Source: Bactericera cockerelli
Lineage: Eukaryota > Arthropoda > Insecta > Hemiptera > Triozidae
DNA: 64,000 nt
Assembly: GCA_024516035.1 (NCBI GenBank)
Contig: CM044967.1
Coordinates: 4,148,859-4,212,858 of the forward strand
Direction of reading: 5' to 3'
Part shown: positions 8,700 to 19,435 of the stretch, one piece after another
Layout of the letters: every line of letters starts with the position of its first letter
Position numbering within the stretch: position 1 is the stretch's first letter
Notes under the pieces: model-generated
The model's database searches: none
The model's input: the letters and a program-made list of their open reading frames with translations, nothing else
What the model was told of the DNA's origin: nothing
Position numbers and translations under genes: made by a program

Positions 8700-11600
8700 A
8701 CAGTAATGGAATCACCAATTTTTTTCGATAGTCAGTTTTTTATAGTATAAAATAGTAGTGCTTAAGAAGAAGAAGAAGAATAATAATAATATTCATTTTT
8801 ATACAAATATTTATGCTGCCCACCATATGGTGGTGGGTTGCTAAAAATCACAGCATTTTTTTTACTTGTAAATGTGTTGTTTCAAAATATAGATTGATTC
8901 TTTTAAAATTGTTTCAGAAATTGTTTGCAGTTCTTTCATGTTCAGGTTGAATTTCAGCTCGAATAGAATGTCAGCTCGAGACAGTTAGTCCCATTAAGTT
9001 AACAGTTTTATGTTTTGTTTGTTTGTTTGTTTTTTTTTTTTACTGAAGCAGAACTTACTGGGCATTAGGATGAAATTGTTTGACTTTCTGCAACTCGATC
9101 TCGTTGTCAAAGGTCATGGTATCGATGGAATACTGAGAGGCGTAACGGATGTGAGAGATGGGCTTGGCGGGATTCGCGTAGATGATTCGAGAAGGATCCA
9201 CGCCCAAGGACAAGACCTTGTTGATTTCACCCTGGTAATGAGAAAGAATATAATAATAATGCTTTTTCTTTGTGTTATTATGTCACAATTTTAGTGGGTA
9301 GCGCAGAATCATAGGACTTTACCACTTTCATTTACAATATCTTGTATGATTTTTTTGCCTATGATTCTGCCACTGGTCGCTGCTTCACATCAAAGCAGCT
9401 ACTCATTTTTCCTCACGAGGTATGAGTGGACCCCGAACATCCAAGTACAGAGCAGAAAAAATCCTCCCCCGCTGGGAATCGAACCCAGGTCACCATGTGT
9501 GCAATGCCTAGCGCGCTAACTCACTCTGCCACAGTGACTACTGAAAGAATATAATAAAATAAGATATCACCATAACTTCAGGGTTCCACCCAACCCTTAT
9601 GGATTGGGTCCAACCATATAGAGACATAAGACTCAATCTATTATTTTCTCACCCAGTTAGAGACTTCTCAATTTGTCGTAGCTCACATAGCTACATCAAC
9701 CTCACCCAGCCTGGATCAGGGAATAGCTATCATGATTGTTCGACCACGGTGTCACCATGAGTTGTTGTTATTGTGGCCATCTTGGCTACAGCTGGAGAAG
9801 AGATGGTCTCTATCCAACTTTTAACTTTAGTTGAGAAGTAGGCTTGTTCTGAAGCACATATTTCCATGTACGATTAACCATCATGAGAACCTGGGCTTTT
9901 CATTTATAATCTAGTCTAGTCTTTATTTTGTTTTTACCTGTATGACAGTTTCTTTTTCACCAACAAGAAATTTTTCCCAAGGCATGCTTGGGCCTTAAAT
10001 TTTAGTATAGCATTAGATTTAGATATATTTCAATAGATTTAGATTTATAATATTAAAATAAGATAGAATAATTACAATTTCATTAGCTAGGGAACCAATT
10101 GAATGTAATAGTTAGAAAATGATCTTTTGTAATTCGTTTATTGTATAATAAATAAATAAATAAAGCTGGGGGACGTTAAACAGGGAGAAGACCAGTGTCC
10201 CGCTAGAGGACTATAAACAGAGAACAGACTAGCCAACCCTTACAAGCCAGGCTAGCTTGCAGTTTCCTCAGGGTTTAATGGCTTATAAATAAAAGTCCAA
10301 GTCCTCATGATGGTTGATTGCACATAGAAATATGTGGTCCAGGACGAGCCAACTTTGAAATAAAGTTGGCTGTAGACCATCACTCACCCCTCCAGCTGTA
10401 GCCAAGATGGCTACAACAAAAACAACAACAACAACAAAAGAAGTAAGAGTTACCTTGGAGGCGCAATCAAAGCCAGTGCCCAGAGCAGCCAGAACCTCCA
10501 GCACCATCTGGCTGTCGTTGCATTTGACAGCATAGTAGGGGTCGACCCGAGGCAGCAGCATCTTCCACTCTTCATGCTTGCGTACTATGTCTCCGACGTT
10601 CAGTACGTAGAATGCATCTTCCTTCATCTGTTGGGCAGAAAAAATATTATTATTATACAACGCTTTATTAGATAATAATGGACATTATGTACATACAAAT
10701 AATTATTTAAACAATGAAAAAAATGGTAACAATATATACAATAAAAATGAAAAAGAATAGAAAATGTATAAAAATATAAGTCCTAACTAAAGGGCGGGGT
10801 TATTGCCTATGGCAATCTCTTCCACTCAACCTTAAATTGACAGTTAGTACCTTAGACAATAGTTAATAATAATAAATAATGTGTTTTATTGTACATTTCT
10901 TTTACATTACATATAAGATTTACATAAAAGTCTTTAACAGACTTCACACTGCGAGATTTGCACCTCCCGTAGGACTGAATTTACCATCTTAAGGTAAATA
11001 AAAAAAAATAACAATCTGGAGTACCATAAAATTTGAGGAGGAGTTTAATCCCCAAACTCAACCCCCCCCCCCCATCACGCCCTAGCTACGGGCCTGAAAC
11101 AGATACGGGCCTAATAATTGAATTTTAATCAGTTCTGACAAAGAAGAAAAATCATATCTTTATAATTTACATAGATCGTGAATTTTTTTAATGTAATGTT
11201 AAAGTATGCCAAGATATTATATTAAAATAAGATGGAAGGAAACCAGTTAGTCGAGGAACAAATATATGTAGATTATTTTCACAGGATTTCAACTGGTATG
11301 CAATTGGCTCTTTTATTCGCATATTTTCATCGAGAAATAAGTAGGTTTGCTCATCTTGTAAACATTTCTATGATGACTATAATTTTCCATCTTTCTTAAC
11401 AAGTTCAGAATAGATTACTACAAAATTTGAAGTTTCAAAATTAGACTTTTTTGTTTATTTTATTTTGTGATTGCCATTTTGTCAATTACACCGTTTTCAG
11501 ATCACCAAAAAAATATTGGCATTGGTAGGCAAGACCAGTCAGTCTATACCAAGGGTGCCCAACCTTTACAGAAGAAGATCTACTATAAAGTCTGAGATAA

Positions 11601-11904
11601 TCAACGCGATCGACCCCCCCCCCCAGGGTAACGGAGAATTTTTTTTGTTTTTTTTTTCTTCCAAATCATCTAATCAATATAATTCAAAGGCAAAACATTT
11701 CTTCAAACTCACTACCGAGAGGAAGTGTGCCTCTGAATTACTCCATTTTTATAATTTTTATAATTATTATTAGGGTTTTGATTAATTTCACCCTATGTCT
11801 ATCATAAGTCTTACCCCCGACATGAGGATGCTCTTCATCACGTGGTCAGCACTGTTTCCACTTTCCAGGACATAGATTTGGTCTTCGGGATTTTGGAGCT
11901 TCAT
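7816..11904 (-). CDS. ODC: Ornithine decarboxylase-like gene, N-terminal half (4 coding exons)
   Basis: Four minus-strand exons with GT-AG junctions and compatible phases (11904-11815, 10627-10454, 9231-9059, 7963-7816) join into 195 codons that align along their length with the N-terminal half of ornithine decarboxylase, the PLP enzyme making putrescine from ornithine in the cytosol. Seen in the sequence: DAFYV..GDI, the PLP-lysine motif YYAVKCND (Lys about residue 65), [30 protein letters not shown], and VVGVSFHV at the end. The expected continuation (GSGC, the GGGFPG glycine loop, EPGRYY, the catalytic Cys-Asp, the C-terminal degradation tail) was not found down to position 1. Either the 3' exons lie elsewhere or are lost, or the gene ends in the unrelated exon at 6528-6367. 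Azin-type antizyme inhibitors share this fold, but the kept Lys and CND favour ODC. Confidence 0.82.
8172..8316 (-). mobile_element. SINE family C
   Basis: Complement of the C head with CCACCGACCTCC, CAAGTCCGCCGCCTTGTCGA and GATATCACAATTACTCAAAC. In ODC intron 3. Confidence 0.7.
8416..8700. other. Low-complexity poly(A)/GAAG stretch in ODC intron 3
   Basis: A-rich runs at 8,424-8,440 and 8,662-8,695 and (GAA)n at 8,766-8,780. No gene seen. Confidence 0.5.
9059..9231 (-). CDS. ODC: ODC-like exon 3
   Basis: Acceptor ACCAG before 9231, donor GTAAGT after 9059; 173 bp, ending two bases into a codon. It encodes [20 protein letters not shown], then [37 protein letters not shown] and the start of the next Gln codon. 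It matches the ODC stretch with RIIYANPCK and MTFDSEVEL in order and spacing. Confidence 0.86.
9262..9543 (-). mobile_element. SINE family E
   Basis: Complement of GTCACTGTGGCAGAGTGAGT and of GAATCGAACCCAGGTCACC, with body CTCACGAGGTATGAGTGGAC and tail GTGTTATTATGTCACAA. In ODC intron 2, about 30 bp upstream (on the minus strand) of exon 3. Confidence 0.7.
9754..9905 (-). mobile_element. Repeat H, partial, inverted relative to the next copy
   Basis: Complement of the 3' half of H (TGGCTACAGCTGGAG, GAGAACCTGGGC). Forms an inverted pair with the plus-strand copy at 10,166-10,434, separated by about 260 bp of AT-rich DNA ending (AATA)n. Confidence 0.6.
10166..10434 (+). mobile_element. Repeat H, full length
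   Basis: From CTGGGGGACGTTAAACAGGG to (CAA)n. Ends about 20 bp from the ODC exon 2 donor. Confidence 0.7.
10454..10627 (-). CDS. ODC: ODC-like exon 2 (PLP-lysine exon)
   Basis: 58 codons, phase 0 at both ends; acceptor CCCAACAG before 10627, donor GTAACT after 10454. It encodes [31 protein letters not shown] and [10 protein letters not shown]. The Lys of AVKCND is the Schiff-base lysine of group IV decarboxylases. A repeat-H copy ends about 20 bp beyond the donor, so this splice site sits almost against an insertion. Confidence 0.88.
10660..10860 (-). mobile_element. Repeat N copy
   Basis: Complement of N (GAGATTGCCATAGGCAATAACCCC... to AATAAAG). Copies at 790-866, 17,250-17,440, 30,030-30,110 and 53,826-54,115. 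An AATAAAGAGTTT-like end suggests a retroelement 3' tail. Confidence 0.5.
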
Positions 11905-11937
11905 ATTAACTTTAGGGCAAAAGTTCAAATAAGCAAA
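11815..11937 (-). CDS. ODC: ODC-like exon 1 (start codon exon)
   Basis: Acceptor TTTTCAG before 11937 and donor GTAAGA after 11815. The first in-frame ATG is at 11904-11902, giving [17 protein letters not shown] followed by [13 protein letters not shown]. This is the short, poorly conserved N-terminal segment that precedes the DAFYV strand in ODC. The bases 11937-11905 are also open, but they have no homology and are taken as 5' UTR. The exon ends in phase 0. Confidence 0.7.
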
Positions 11938-12199
11938 CTGAAAACCAAACAAAATAGCAAATTTTATTGAGTGTACATGTACATGGTCTACAAATATTTT
12001 TTAAAAATACAAATTAAAGCTATAAAATGGCACAAAAAAGGCATGGTTCAGAATTTTCATTTTTTTTTTTTATAAACTAGGTATCACAAATAAAATTAAA
12101 TCAAGGTGTTTATAAAGATAAGATGGCTAAACTTAAAAAAAACTAAATTTGTAACGAAGATTAATCTTGAAATATAGGTACTTATTATCAATAAGAAAC

Positions 12200-12330
12200 G
12201 ATGTTCAGAACTATTACCTGCTGATGAGAGCCAATAAGCTCGAAACAGCTGTCTAAGTATGTTCTGTTATTCATGTACATCTAGTACAACTTCACACTTT
12301 TCTGTTCATACTGATTATACTGAATTACTA
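12200..12330 (-). repeat. Repeat L copy
   Basis: Complement of GAAAAGTGAGAAGTTGTATT, AGATGTACATGAATA and ACCTGGACAGCTGTTTCGAG. Many partial copies: 13,995-14,060, 21,020-21,060, 37,885-37,975, 38,900-39,010, 41,460-41,520, 43,545-43,630, 60,190-60,230. Class unknown. Confidence 0.55.
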
Positions 12331-12334
12331 AAGT

Positions 12335-12770
12335 CAACAAGAGGCTTGTTTTCATGTTTTTATGGCAATTTCTACATTGTAGAATGGGCTTGAGTAATCT
12401 AGTAAATGACTGAATAAGCTAACTCTTAATCTCCTAAATTAGCTGTATGGAATGGCCTTGCTTTCAATGCAAAAAAAAAACTTCCTAAATTTCAATGTGA
12501 CCCATTAATAAGGAGCATAAGTGTTAAATTCTCATACAAGTAACACTTTCTGTTCAAAGTTCACCATATTTCTGTTATATAACACCACCCAACCTCTTCA
12601 CCTCACAGACATCTCCTGCTGAGAGCTAATCATGTTATGTGTGAATTAACATACAGTCAATCAGTCATAACAGAACTATACAACTTACACTCGTACATAC
12701 TAGCACAAAATAATAAGCTAACAATTAGCATTGAGCAAGGACTAAGAGCAGGGTTTTTAAATTGTTAGGA
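12335..12770. other. No feature seen
   Basis: AT-rich, no splice-bounded open frame and no match to the repeat families described here, apart from diffuse AT tracts. Confidence 0.4.
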
Positions 12771-13121
12771 GTCCCTTATTATTTTTATCTGACCTGGTTG
12801 CAGGGTTTTCAATGAAACGCTTACAATTAAAACTGCGACCTAATGAGATCTATTGTGACCAGTTGATTCTATTTGGTTTAAACGTCCTGATTTGAGATAG
12901 TCAACACGGGGGTTTTACCTCCATTCGCTAGTGATCGTAATCTGGCTTATATTTGTTGTAATCCCATTTTATAAAACGACCCTTAACCATCAGTATGTCA
13001 TAATGAAACCACATACATGAGACATATCAACCCACTTAAGAGGGTAACTCAGCATTACGAAACTCTAAATTTCATCATTTTCCTATATCAATTACTTATT
13101 GTTATGCTGCCGCTATCGGTC

Positions 13122-13325
13122 TGTCCCGGTAGCTCAGTGGTAAAAGCGTCACTCTATGAATCCAGAGATTCCAGAGGTCGCGGGTTCGAAACCCAGCCGG
13201 GACATGACAAGTTATCCTCCCATTTGGGATTTTTACCACATAATAATGAGTCTTGAGCTTACTGCTGGAACAATGGGGCTTAATAGTCCTAATCGGGCAG
13301 TATAAATAAGGCGGTATTATTATTA
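13122..13325 (+). mobile_element. SINE family A, full length
   Basis: TGTCCCGGTAGCTCAGTGGT head, GGGTTCGAAACCCAG B box, ACCACATAATAATG core, GGGCAGTATAAATAAGGCGG end and (ATT)n tail. Confidence 0.75.
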
Positions 13326-13437
13326 TTATACAAATGGCTACCAATTTTTTATCACAAGGTATGGCTACACCTGGGGATCGAACCCAGCTCACACTGTAAG
13401 CAGGGCAGTGCGCTACTGCCAGCCTCCGTGTCGTAAC

Positions 13438-13672
13438 GGTTGTGACTACTGCCCGTAGTCCAGAGATCCTGAGTTCGATTCCCGGTTGGAGCAGACTTTT
13501 CGCACAGAAAATTCTGTTCCCTCCGAACATGTGGGGCTGGCAATTCCGGCCCTACACAGGCTGGGTAAGGTTAATGTGAGTAGCTCGTACAATTCCCATC
13601 GAATGGAGGGTAAACCCCCGTCCTGTCTACCTCAAGGCAGGACGTTAAAACCAAATAGAATCAATGGACATG
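13438..13672 (+). mobile_element. SINE family F, tRNA-like head with shared body
   Basis: Head GCCCGTAGTCCAGAGATCC with B box GAGTTCGATTCCCGG, then TTCTGTTCCCTCCGAACATG, the body CAGGCTGGGTAAGGTTAATG, and the end GGACGTTAAAACCAAATAG. The body is shared with the 5S-headed repeat at 16,690. Confidence 0.65.
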
Positions 13673-13867
13673 AAAGGAGCCTAGACATTGGATCTGGGCG
13701 TCCATATAATCCTCTCATCACCGTGATTTAGTTATCAATACCTACCTCTCACGGACACGGAATTATTATTATTAGTGCACCACTCCAAAATTAAGAAATG
13801 TACAGTTTTTTTTAACTCAAAAGTTGATAAAGATGAAAAAGTAAATGACTATATATTATGTACTTAC

Positions 13868-13986
13868 GAGGCAGCAATGTTCAGTATGAGGCGTAACTAG
13901 TAGGACTGTCACCAGGGGGGGTCAGCGTTGAGAGAATCGATCCAGTTGAGGAGTCGACAGCAGAGGTTTACCAGCCTACCCGAACC
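13868..13986 (-). other. Possible 5' UTR exon of the ODC-like gene
   Basis: 119 bp bounded by an acceptor-like TTCCAG before 13986 and a consensus donor GTAAGT after 13868, lying upstream of ODC exon 1 on the same strand. One frame is open for most of its length but stops before the donor, so it is more likely untranslated. It is GC-rich compared with flanking repeats. No homology recognised. Confidence 0.35.
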
Positions 13987-14082
13987 CTGGAATTAAGAAT
14001 CAAATCAGTATAAACAGAAAAGTGAGAAGTTGTACTAGATGTACATGAATATTTGTTGTTTTTTTTTAATTAGATACTCGTA

Positions 14083-14307
14083 TTAATTGATATAATACGA
14101 GTATATTTCATTAAAAACATCTTCTTTCTTCAGTGTGCTCAACACGGGTGCCACATTTCCTCTTTGTACAACGAAACTCACTCTTTGTTGGAAGTACTCC
14201 CCTGCACGTCTCTCTTTCGTTTTAAGTACCAGAGACTTGGAAATAGAATTGAATAGATCCAAGGCATCTGGTCCAAAAGATCTAAATATTTGGTAGTTAG
14301 TCATCAT
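14083..14307 (-). pseudogene. Unidentified 74-codon open frame, possibly transposon-derived
   Basis: It reads MMTNYQIFRSFGPDALDLFN, then SISKSLVLKTKERRAGEYFQ, QRVSFVVQRGNVAPVLSTL. The QR(I/V)S..(I/V)QRGN pattern gives the impression of a mobile-element ORF fragment, but I cannot assign the family. It sits between repeat-L sequence and an inverted pair of C SINEs, upstream of the ODC-like gene. No start context or splice signal supports a host gene. Confidence 0.35.
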
Positions 14308-14326
14308 ATTTGTTAGTTAGTTATAA

Positions 14327-14586
14327 CCGACCTGGGTAGCTTGATCGATAATGCGTCCCGGTTTCAGCGTATATTTAGTAAAGGGAGTCTGAGTAGTTGT
14401 GATATCACGAAAGTGATTGACACAAATATGATAACTTTTTTAACTTTAGTTTGTTATCATATTTGTGTTCGTGATATCACAACTACTCAAACTCGTTTTA
14501 ATAAATCTTTGCTGAACTTGGAACTTGAACCACCGACCTCCAGGTTACAAGTCCACCACATTATCCATCAAGCTACTGAGGTCAGT
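14327..14586. mobile_element. Inverted pair of C SINEs
   Basis: A plus-strand C copy (14,327-14,438) is followed within about 10 bp by a minus-strand copy (14,445-14,586). Their 3' ends (GTGATATCACGAAAGTGATT and its complement) face each other, so a transcript would fold into a long hairpin. Confidence 0.7.
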
Positions 14587-15031
14587 GATGTAGATATATA
14601 AGAACATACCTGGACAGCTGTCACGAACTTGTTGAGCAAATAGATTGGAACCATATCAAAAGAGTTTATAAAGACTCAGCAAGTTTAAGAAGGTTCATAT
14701 AACGGTTTCAAATGAAAACATAAGCCACAAGTATAGCTGGACATTTTTCTGATGAAATTAGGTTTCTCATTTTTTTCGCATTACTAGCAGCTTGCTTTTT
14801 TTTCAAGAAGTGCAAATGTTACTCGCAGTGACAGACAACCAAGTCCTCTAGAAGTGTACAAACGTCTTGTTTAAACTATAAATCTGCATCGTCAGCTTAT
14901 GTGGGCAAGATTAGATTAGTTCATTAGCTTCGACAGTAAGTACCACAGGTTTTGTATGTATTAGAATCTCTTCAGTTATTGTAGCACTATAAAATTTAGG
15001 CTTACAACACAGGTCACAGTAGTAGTTGTAG

Positions 15032-15225
15032 CCGACCTCCGTGGCTCAGTGGTTAAGAGCATTGGTTGCTGACCCGGAGGTTGCGGGTTCGAATCCCGGC
15101 CGGAGCGGAAAAATTTAACCGAGTTATTCCGATACCGGAATAGCATGGATGTAAAGGTAAAGTGCCCTGAATTAATGCGAAAGCGGTTCCTGGGCTTAAC
15201 TACTTTTTTAAAAAATAAAAAAAGT
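15032..15225 (+). mobile_element. SINE family D, tRNA-headed
   Basis: Head CCGACCTCCGTGGCTCAGTG, B box GGGTTCGAATCCCGG, body AAGTGCCCTGAATTAATGCG, and an A-rich tail. A second copy is at 45,456-45,660. Confidence 0.75.
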
Positions 15226-15275
15226 ATTGGTACTAATACTGTTAGGTAATTGTATAAAATCCATAATAATTCCTA

Positions 15276-15370
15276 GGGCGGAATTAATAGACGTTTTTGT
15301 AATACCTCTGTGGCGCTAAGTCTCGGAGTGGGTACTGGTAACATAGGGAAAACCGACGCTTAGCAATGAC
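15276..15370. mobile_element. GGGCGG MITE, one end
   Basis: GGGCGGAATTAATAGACGTT and the conserved core AGGGAAAACCGACGCTTAGC are present, but the right end is replaced by other repeat sequence (AATTTCACCCTATGTCTATC, also at 11,783-11,805). Confidence 0.5.
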
Positions 15371-16689
15371 TTGATTTATCGATTATTTTTTTTAATAACG
15401 GAGAAATTACTCCATTTTTATAATAATAATAATAGGTTTTTGTTTAATTTCACCCTATGTCTATCATAAGAATTTGTCTCTCAAAATCGCCCCTATAGAT
15501 TGGCTGACAGCTCCCACGGCTTAGCGCGAAGTGTCTTCTATCGCTGATAAGTGGCAGAGAGGTAGAGGTACTTTAACTGATAAGTGACAATACCAACCCG
15601 ACTGAGCGACAGTAGTCGGGAAATTTGAAGAATTAGCTTAAAGATATTAGGTTATCACATTTGTGTTAACCATAATGGTGATGTCACAATGACTAACAAC
15701 TAACACCAGTCACAAGTCACAACACGAACTAATTGCTGGAATAATGGGACTTAATAGTCCTAATAGGGCAGTATAAATAAGGCGATATTATTATAATTAT
15801 AGCAATGTCTAGATTTTGCGTACTGTCTTAGATGGGGAAAACTAATGCCAAGTCATGACTTAAGATCTCGATTTTGTCTATATTGGTATATAGATTATAG
15901 AAGATGTACCTATGGCGGGTCCCTTCTTACTTACTTGTAGTAAAAGTTGAAGGTGTATGCAGACATTTATGAAACACAAAATTAATAATTAACTAATTTT
16001 TGAGGTAGAAAGAACACTCGTAGCAAAAATTATAAAAATGCTCTACGAGCGAAACCTTATACACTCATTCTTAAAACGGAGGAATACTGAAAGGGCGAAA
16101 AGCCGAGCGCTCCGTATTTATACGGTTCTGTTATCAGAGGGAGCCAACAACTTTTGATCTCTCTAACAAGTTATTATCATTGACTGATTGGGATGAGCCC
16201 ATGCGTAAGACATAGCAGATAGGTAGGTCCTTCTTATCACTAGTCCTTATCACGGAGAATTTTCATAGAAAAACTTTGCCGTGGAAACATCGGACACTAT
16301 ATTTACGGTATGTATAAATAATTTACAGTATGTATATAATGCAATGTATGTAAAATTGTATAGTGTACATTTTGCTTCCGAGAAATGACCTCTATGTACA
16401 GGGTGGGGGTAGAAATATACAAAAAGAAGACACAGACAATGCAATATGGTGTGTATATGTATATTATGTATATGTATACACTATCTATACACTAATGTTG
16501 ACATCAATATTTACGAGCTTCCTAGTTTCAGAGCAATGAAACAAGAACCAATTCAGGCGTTTATATTACTCATGATATCACTTCTTTTTAGGAAACATTC
16601 AGCGTTCTCCTTTTTTAACAACAAGTTTAATTTTTGTAGATACATACTACATACACTATTAACTTTACTAGTACAACACTCTGGGAAAA

Positions 16690-16870
16690 GCCAGTGTCGA
16701 TGGCGTGTTGAATGCACCGGTGAAGACTTCGTGATGCTAGCATTCCGGCCAAACCCAGGCTGGGTGAGGTTAATGTGGGTAGCAGATTTTGAGTTTGCTG
16801 CGAATGGAGGGTAACACCCTCGTCGTGATATGACCATGCAGTTAAAAGCGACGTTGAACCCAAAAAAATT
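16690..16870 (+). mobile_element. 5S rRNA-headed SINE (head deleted), body shared with family F
   Basis: Head GCCAGTGTCGATGGCGTGTT then GAATGCACCGGTGAAGACTT, which is the 5S-like head of 49,334-49,247 with a deletion between CACC repeats. It continues CCAGGCTGGGTGAGGTTAAT and GAATGGAGGGTAACACCC, and ends GCGACGTTGAACCCAAAAAA. Confidence 0.6.
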
Positions 16871-16997
16871 CTCAGTTCCAACCGTCACACAACGCACTCC
16901 GATTGGTTGTTGCGTTCAAATAAACCAATCAGAGTGCGTTGTGTGACGGTTGAAACGGAGATTTGGAGATTATGAGAGTGGAGAGTGTTTCTGGAAT
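16868..16997. mobile_element. Palindromic foldback element J, single copy
   Basis: CCAACCGTCACACAACGCAC and its complement GTGCGTTGTGTGACGGTTG flank a short loop; the right arm continues AAACGGAGATTTGGAGATTA and GAGAGTG. The same unit forms tandem palindromes at 62,389-62,829. Confidence 0.65.
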
Positions 16998-17029
16998 GGC
17001 CTACTGGTGTTATTATTACAATAATAATA

Positions 17030-17233
17030 ATAATAATATCGCCTTATTTATACTGCCCGATTAGGACTATAAAGTCCCATTATTCCAGCAGTAAGCCCAA
17101 GACATATTATTATGTGGTATAAATCCAAATTGGGAGGATAACGAGTCATGTCCCATCTAGGTTTCGAACCCACGACCTCTGGAGTCTTTGGATTCACAGA
17201 GTGCCGCCTTTACCACTGAGCTACCGGGACAGA
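17030..17233 (-). mobile_element. SINE family A, full length
   Basis: Complement of TGTCCCGGTAGCTCAGTGGT, of GGGTTCGAAACC, and of the GCCCGATTAGGACT 3' end, with the (AAT)n tail on the left. Confidence 0.75.
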
Positions 17234-17249
17234 TACAATGTGGGTTGTG

Positions 17250-17445
17250 TTAACAAAGTCCTTGGGAGGAAGAGATTGCCATAGGCAATAACCCCGCCCT
17301 TTAGTTAGGACATATGTAAATATGTATTTTGTTTATTTTTTTCTTGTTTATATTATTAATATTATCAATTTTATATTTAATTTTTACCATTATTTTTCTG
17401 TATATATGTTCTACTAATAAAGAGTTTCTAAATAAATAAATAAAA
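17250..17445 (+). mobile_element. Repeat N, full-length reference copy
   Basis: From GGAAGAGATTGCCATAGGCA to AATAAAGAGTTTCTAAATAA. It contains an uninterrupted TATTATTAATATTATCAATT, the empty-site counterpart of the copy carrying a TTAA element at 53,889. Confidence 0.6.
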
Positions 17446-17783
17446 AATAAATAAAGTCCATGGTTTTCAATGACGAGTAACACCCGTGTTGAGATTATTC
17501 CCAGTTAGGGTTTACCTTCCCTTTCCAACGACAACAGGTGCTTAAGGTCCAATTTTTCTCCCTGGGCAAAGCGCAGAAAAAAATGGACTTTGAATGAACC
17601 TGAGATTACGAATGATGTCACAATCAATAGCAACTGAATATCTAGTAGATAAATATAATAGTTTATACTTTTATCCAGGTGTTCTAACTATTAGTAATTA
17701 TTAGCAAACATTGAGCAATTATTGCTTGATGTTGTTACGAAAATGGTGAAAATGGGTATTCCCTGTTAAAGATAAATAAATAG

Positions 17784-17922
17784 ACCGACTCAGTAGCTTG
17801 ATCGATAAGGCGGCGGCATTGTAACCTGGAGGTCGGTGGTTCAAGTCCCGGTTTCAGCGTAGATTTAGTAAAGCTATAGTTTGAGAAGTTGTGATATCAC
17901 GAAAGAACACAAATATGATAAA
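17784..17922 (+). mobile_element. SINE family C
   Basis: GACCGACTCAGTAGCTTGAT head, GGTCGGTGGTTCAAGTCCCG, TTTCAGCGTAGATTTAGTAA, GTGATATCACGAAAG. Confidence 0.75.
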
Positions 17923-18214
17923 TGAATAGGAAATGTATTCTGTCATGTACTTATGTAATTAAATTAAGCTACATACATAATAATTTACAAACAGTCGATA
18001 TTAATTGTATCATAAATGTTATCAATCCCATTATTTGTGGCTAACATTCATAGTATTAACGTGTTTCTCTGCCTAACATTCACTAAGTACACAATATATT
18101 CACTCTCATTTGTTTAAGAGATATGACCACAGAACAGTGGTCACTAAAAAACTGCCTATGCATAACGCCTTATCCAGGTATTTCAGGTTAAAGGTATGAA
18201 ATTCACGTTCAACT

Positions 18215-18386
18215 TTTCGCTGGCTTATACTCTGGTAATGCCACCACTGGTCGTTACTGAACCGAGTAAGTACTCATATTTCCTCACGAGGTATAAGTGG
18301 ACCCCGGCACATCCAAAGTATCGAGTAGAAAGTTTTCACCTTACGTGCAAGGCTAGCGCGCTACCCACTCGGCCACGGTGACTATA
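18215..18386 (-). mobile_element. SINE family E (partial)
   Basis: Complement of GTCACCGTGGCCGAGTGGGT at the right and CTCACGAGGTATAAGTGGAC in the body. The B-box region is partly lost. Confidence 0.6.
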
Positions 18387-18529
18387 CTCTTCAACAACTG
18401 TTTCTGCTCAAAAAAATCGATCTGACCGGGAGTCGAACCAGCAACTGCCGGTTTATGAAGCAGAGGTGTGTACCTCTTTACCATGAAGACCGGTAGCCTC
18501 GAGACCCTATACAAAACCACTTATAACAC

Positions 18530-18725
18530 TCTCTAGTGTGAGGTAACCACCAGGCGAGGTTAATGCTCAAAGCATTTTCTACCACCTTTCTACAAAGTCA
18601 CAAACTCTAATGTGGTCACAAACTCAGATTAATAGGGAAAAATTCATGAACTGGGTGTGATTCGAACCAACGGATCCCTAGGCTTCCTTAATTACCAGAC
18701 CAGCGCCTTAACCACTTGACTTAAG
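18530..18725 (-). mobile_element. SINE family B, tRNA-headed
   Basis: Complement of the B head (TCAAGTGGTTAAGGCGCTGG type), B box GGTTCGAATC, and 3' end AACCACCAGGCGAGGTTAAT. Confidence 0.65.
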
Positions 18726-19069
18726 GAACTTGACCCACCCAAGGTGTAGAACGTTATCAACAGCATGGTCTCATTACCGAATCAGCTTGTTTATGATAGT
18801 GAAATGTCAGCTAAATCGGCTGCTGTATGCATATTATGCACACAAGAATGACTATGCATGCCTGTTTAATAGGTATATTTATGTATGTACTGTAGGAAAA
18901 GTACAGACTAAACATTTTTTTATCAGTCTTTTAGCTGTAGGTTTATGTTTAAATGGTCAAGAGTCGTCTAAACGATCACAATTAGTTGACCTGGGAGACT
19001 GGTATTAGAATGCAGTTACGAAGAAAAAAAAAGTAAAATTTCTGTGAGTTACCAGCCGAACTAAAAAAG

Positions 19070-19211
19070 TTATCATATTTGTGGTAATTACTTTAGTTAT
19101 CACAACTAAATCAAACTCGTAGTACTAAATCTACGCTGAAACCGGGACTTGAACCACCGACCTCCAGGTTACAAGTCCGACGCTTTATCGATCAAGCTAC
19201 TGGGGTCGGTA
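19070..19211 (-). mobile_element. SINE family C
   Basis: Complement of the C consensus with CCACCGACCTCCAGGTTACA and TATCGATCAAGCTACTGGGG. Confidence 0.7.
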
Positions 19212-19321
19212 TTTAACACCATAAGAAAACCTTTCCGCTTAATTATAACCTAAATAGATCTCATTACGTCGCAGTGTGAGTTGTTTAGAGTTTCAACTGA
19301 AACCCTACAACCAGGTCAGAC

Positions 19322-19435
19322 ACGTTTTTGTAATACCTCTGTGGCGCTAAGTCACGGATTGCGTACTATGTAAGATAGGGAAAACCGACGCTTAGCAATG
19401 ACTTAAGTTATTGATGTTGTCTATTAATTTCGCCC
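19322..19435. mobile_element. GGGCGG MITE, left end truncated
   Basis: CGTTTTTGTAATACCTCTGT, AGGGAAAACCGACGCTTAGC and the right end GTCTATTAATTTCGCCC are intact; the left GGGCGGAATT is missing. Confidence 0.55.

Noticed and set aside
9010..9294. 94-codon plus-strand gene
   Set aside because: It is antisense to ODC exon 3; the minus-strand frame has the conserved motifs and splice sites. Likewise 7,779-7,976 plus is the shadow of exon 4 and 6,424-6,606 plus of the terminal exon.
13122..13205. A tRNA gene (also at 4,462, 31,142, 36,703, 43,375 and others)
   Set aside because: Pol III boxes are present, but each is followed by the same ~130-bp non-tRNA body and (ATT)n tail at many sites, and stems are imperfect. 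These are SINE heads.
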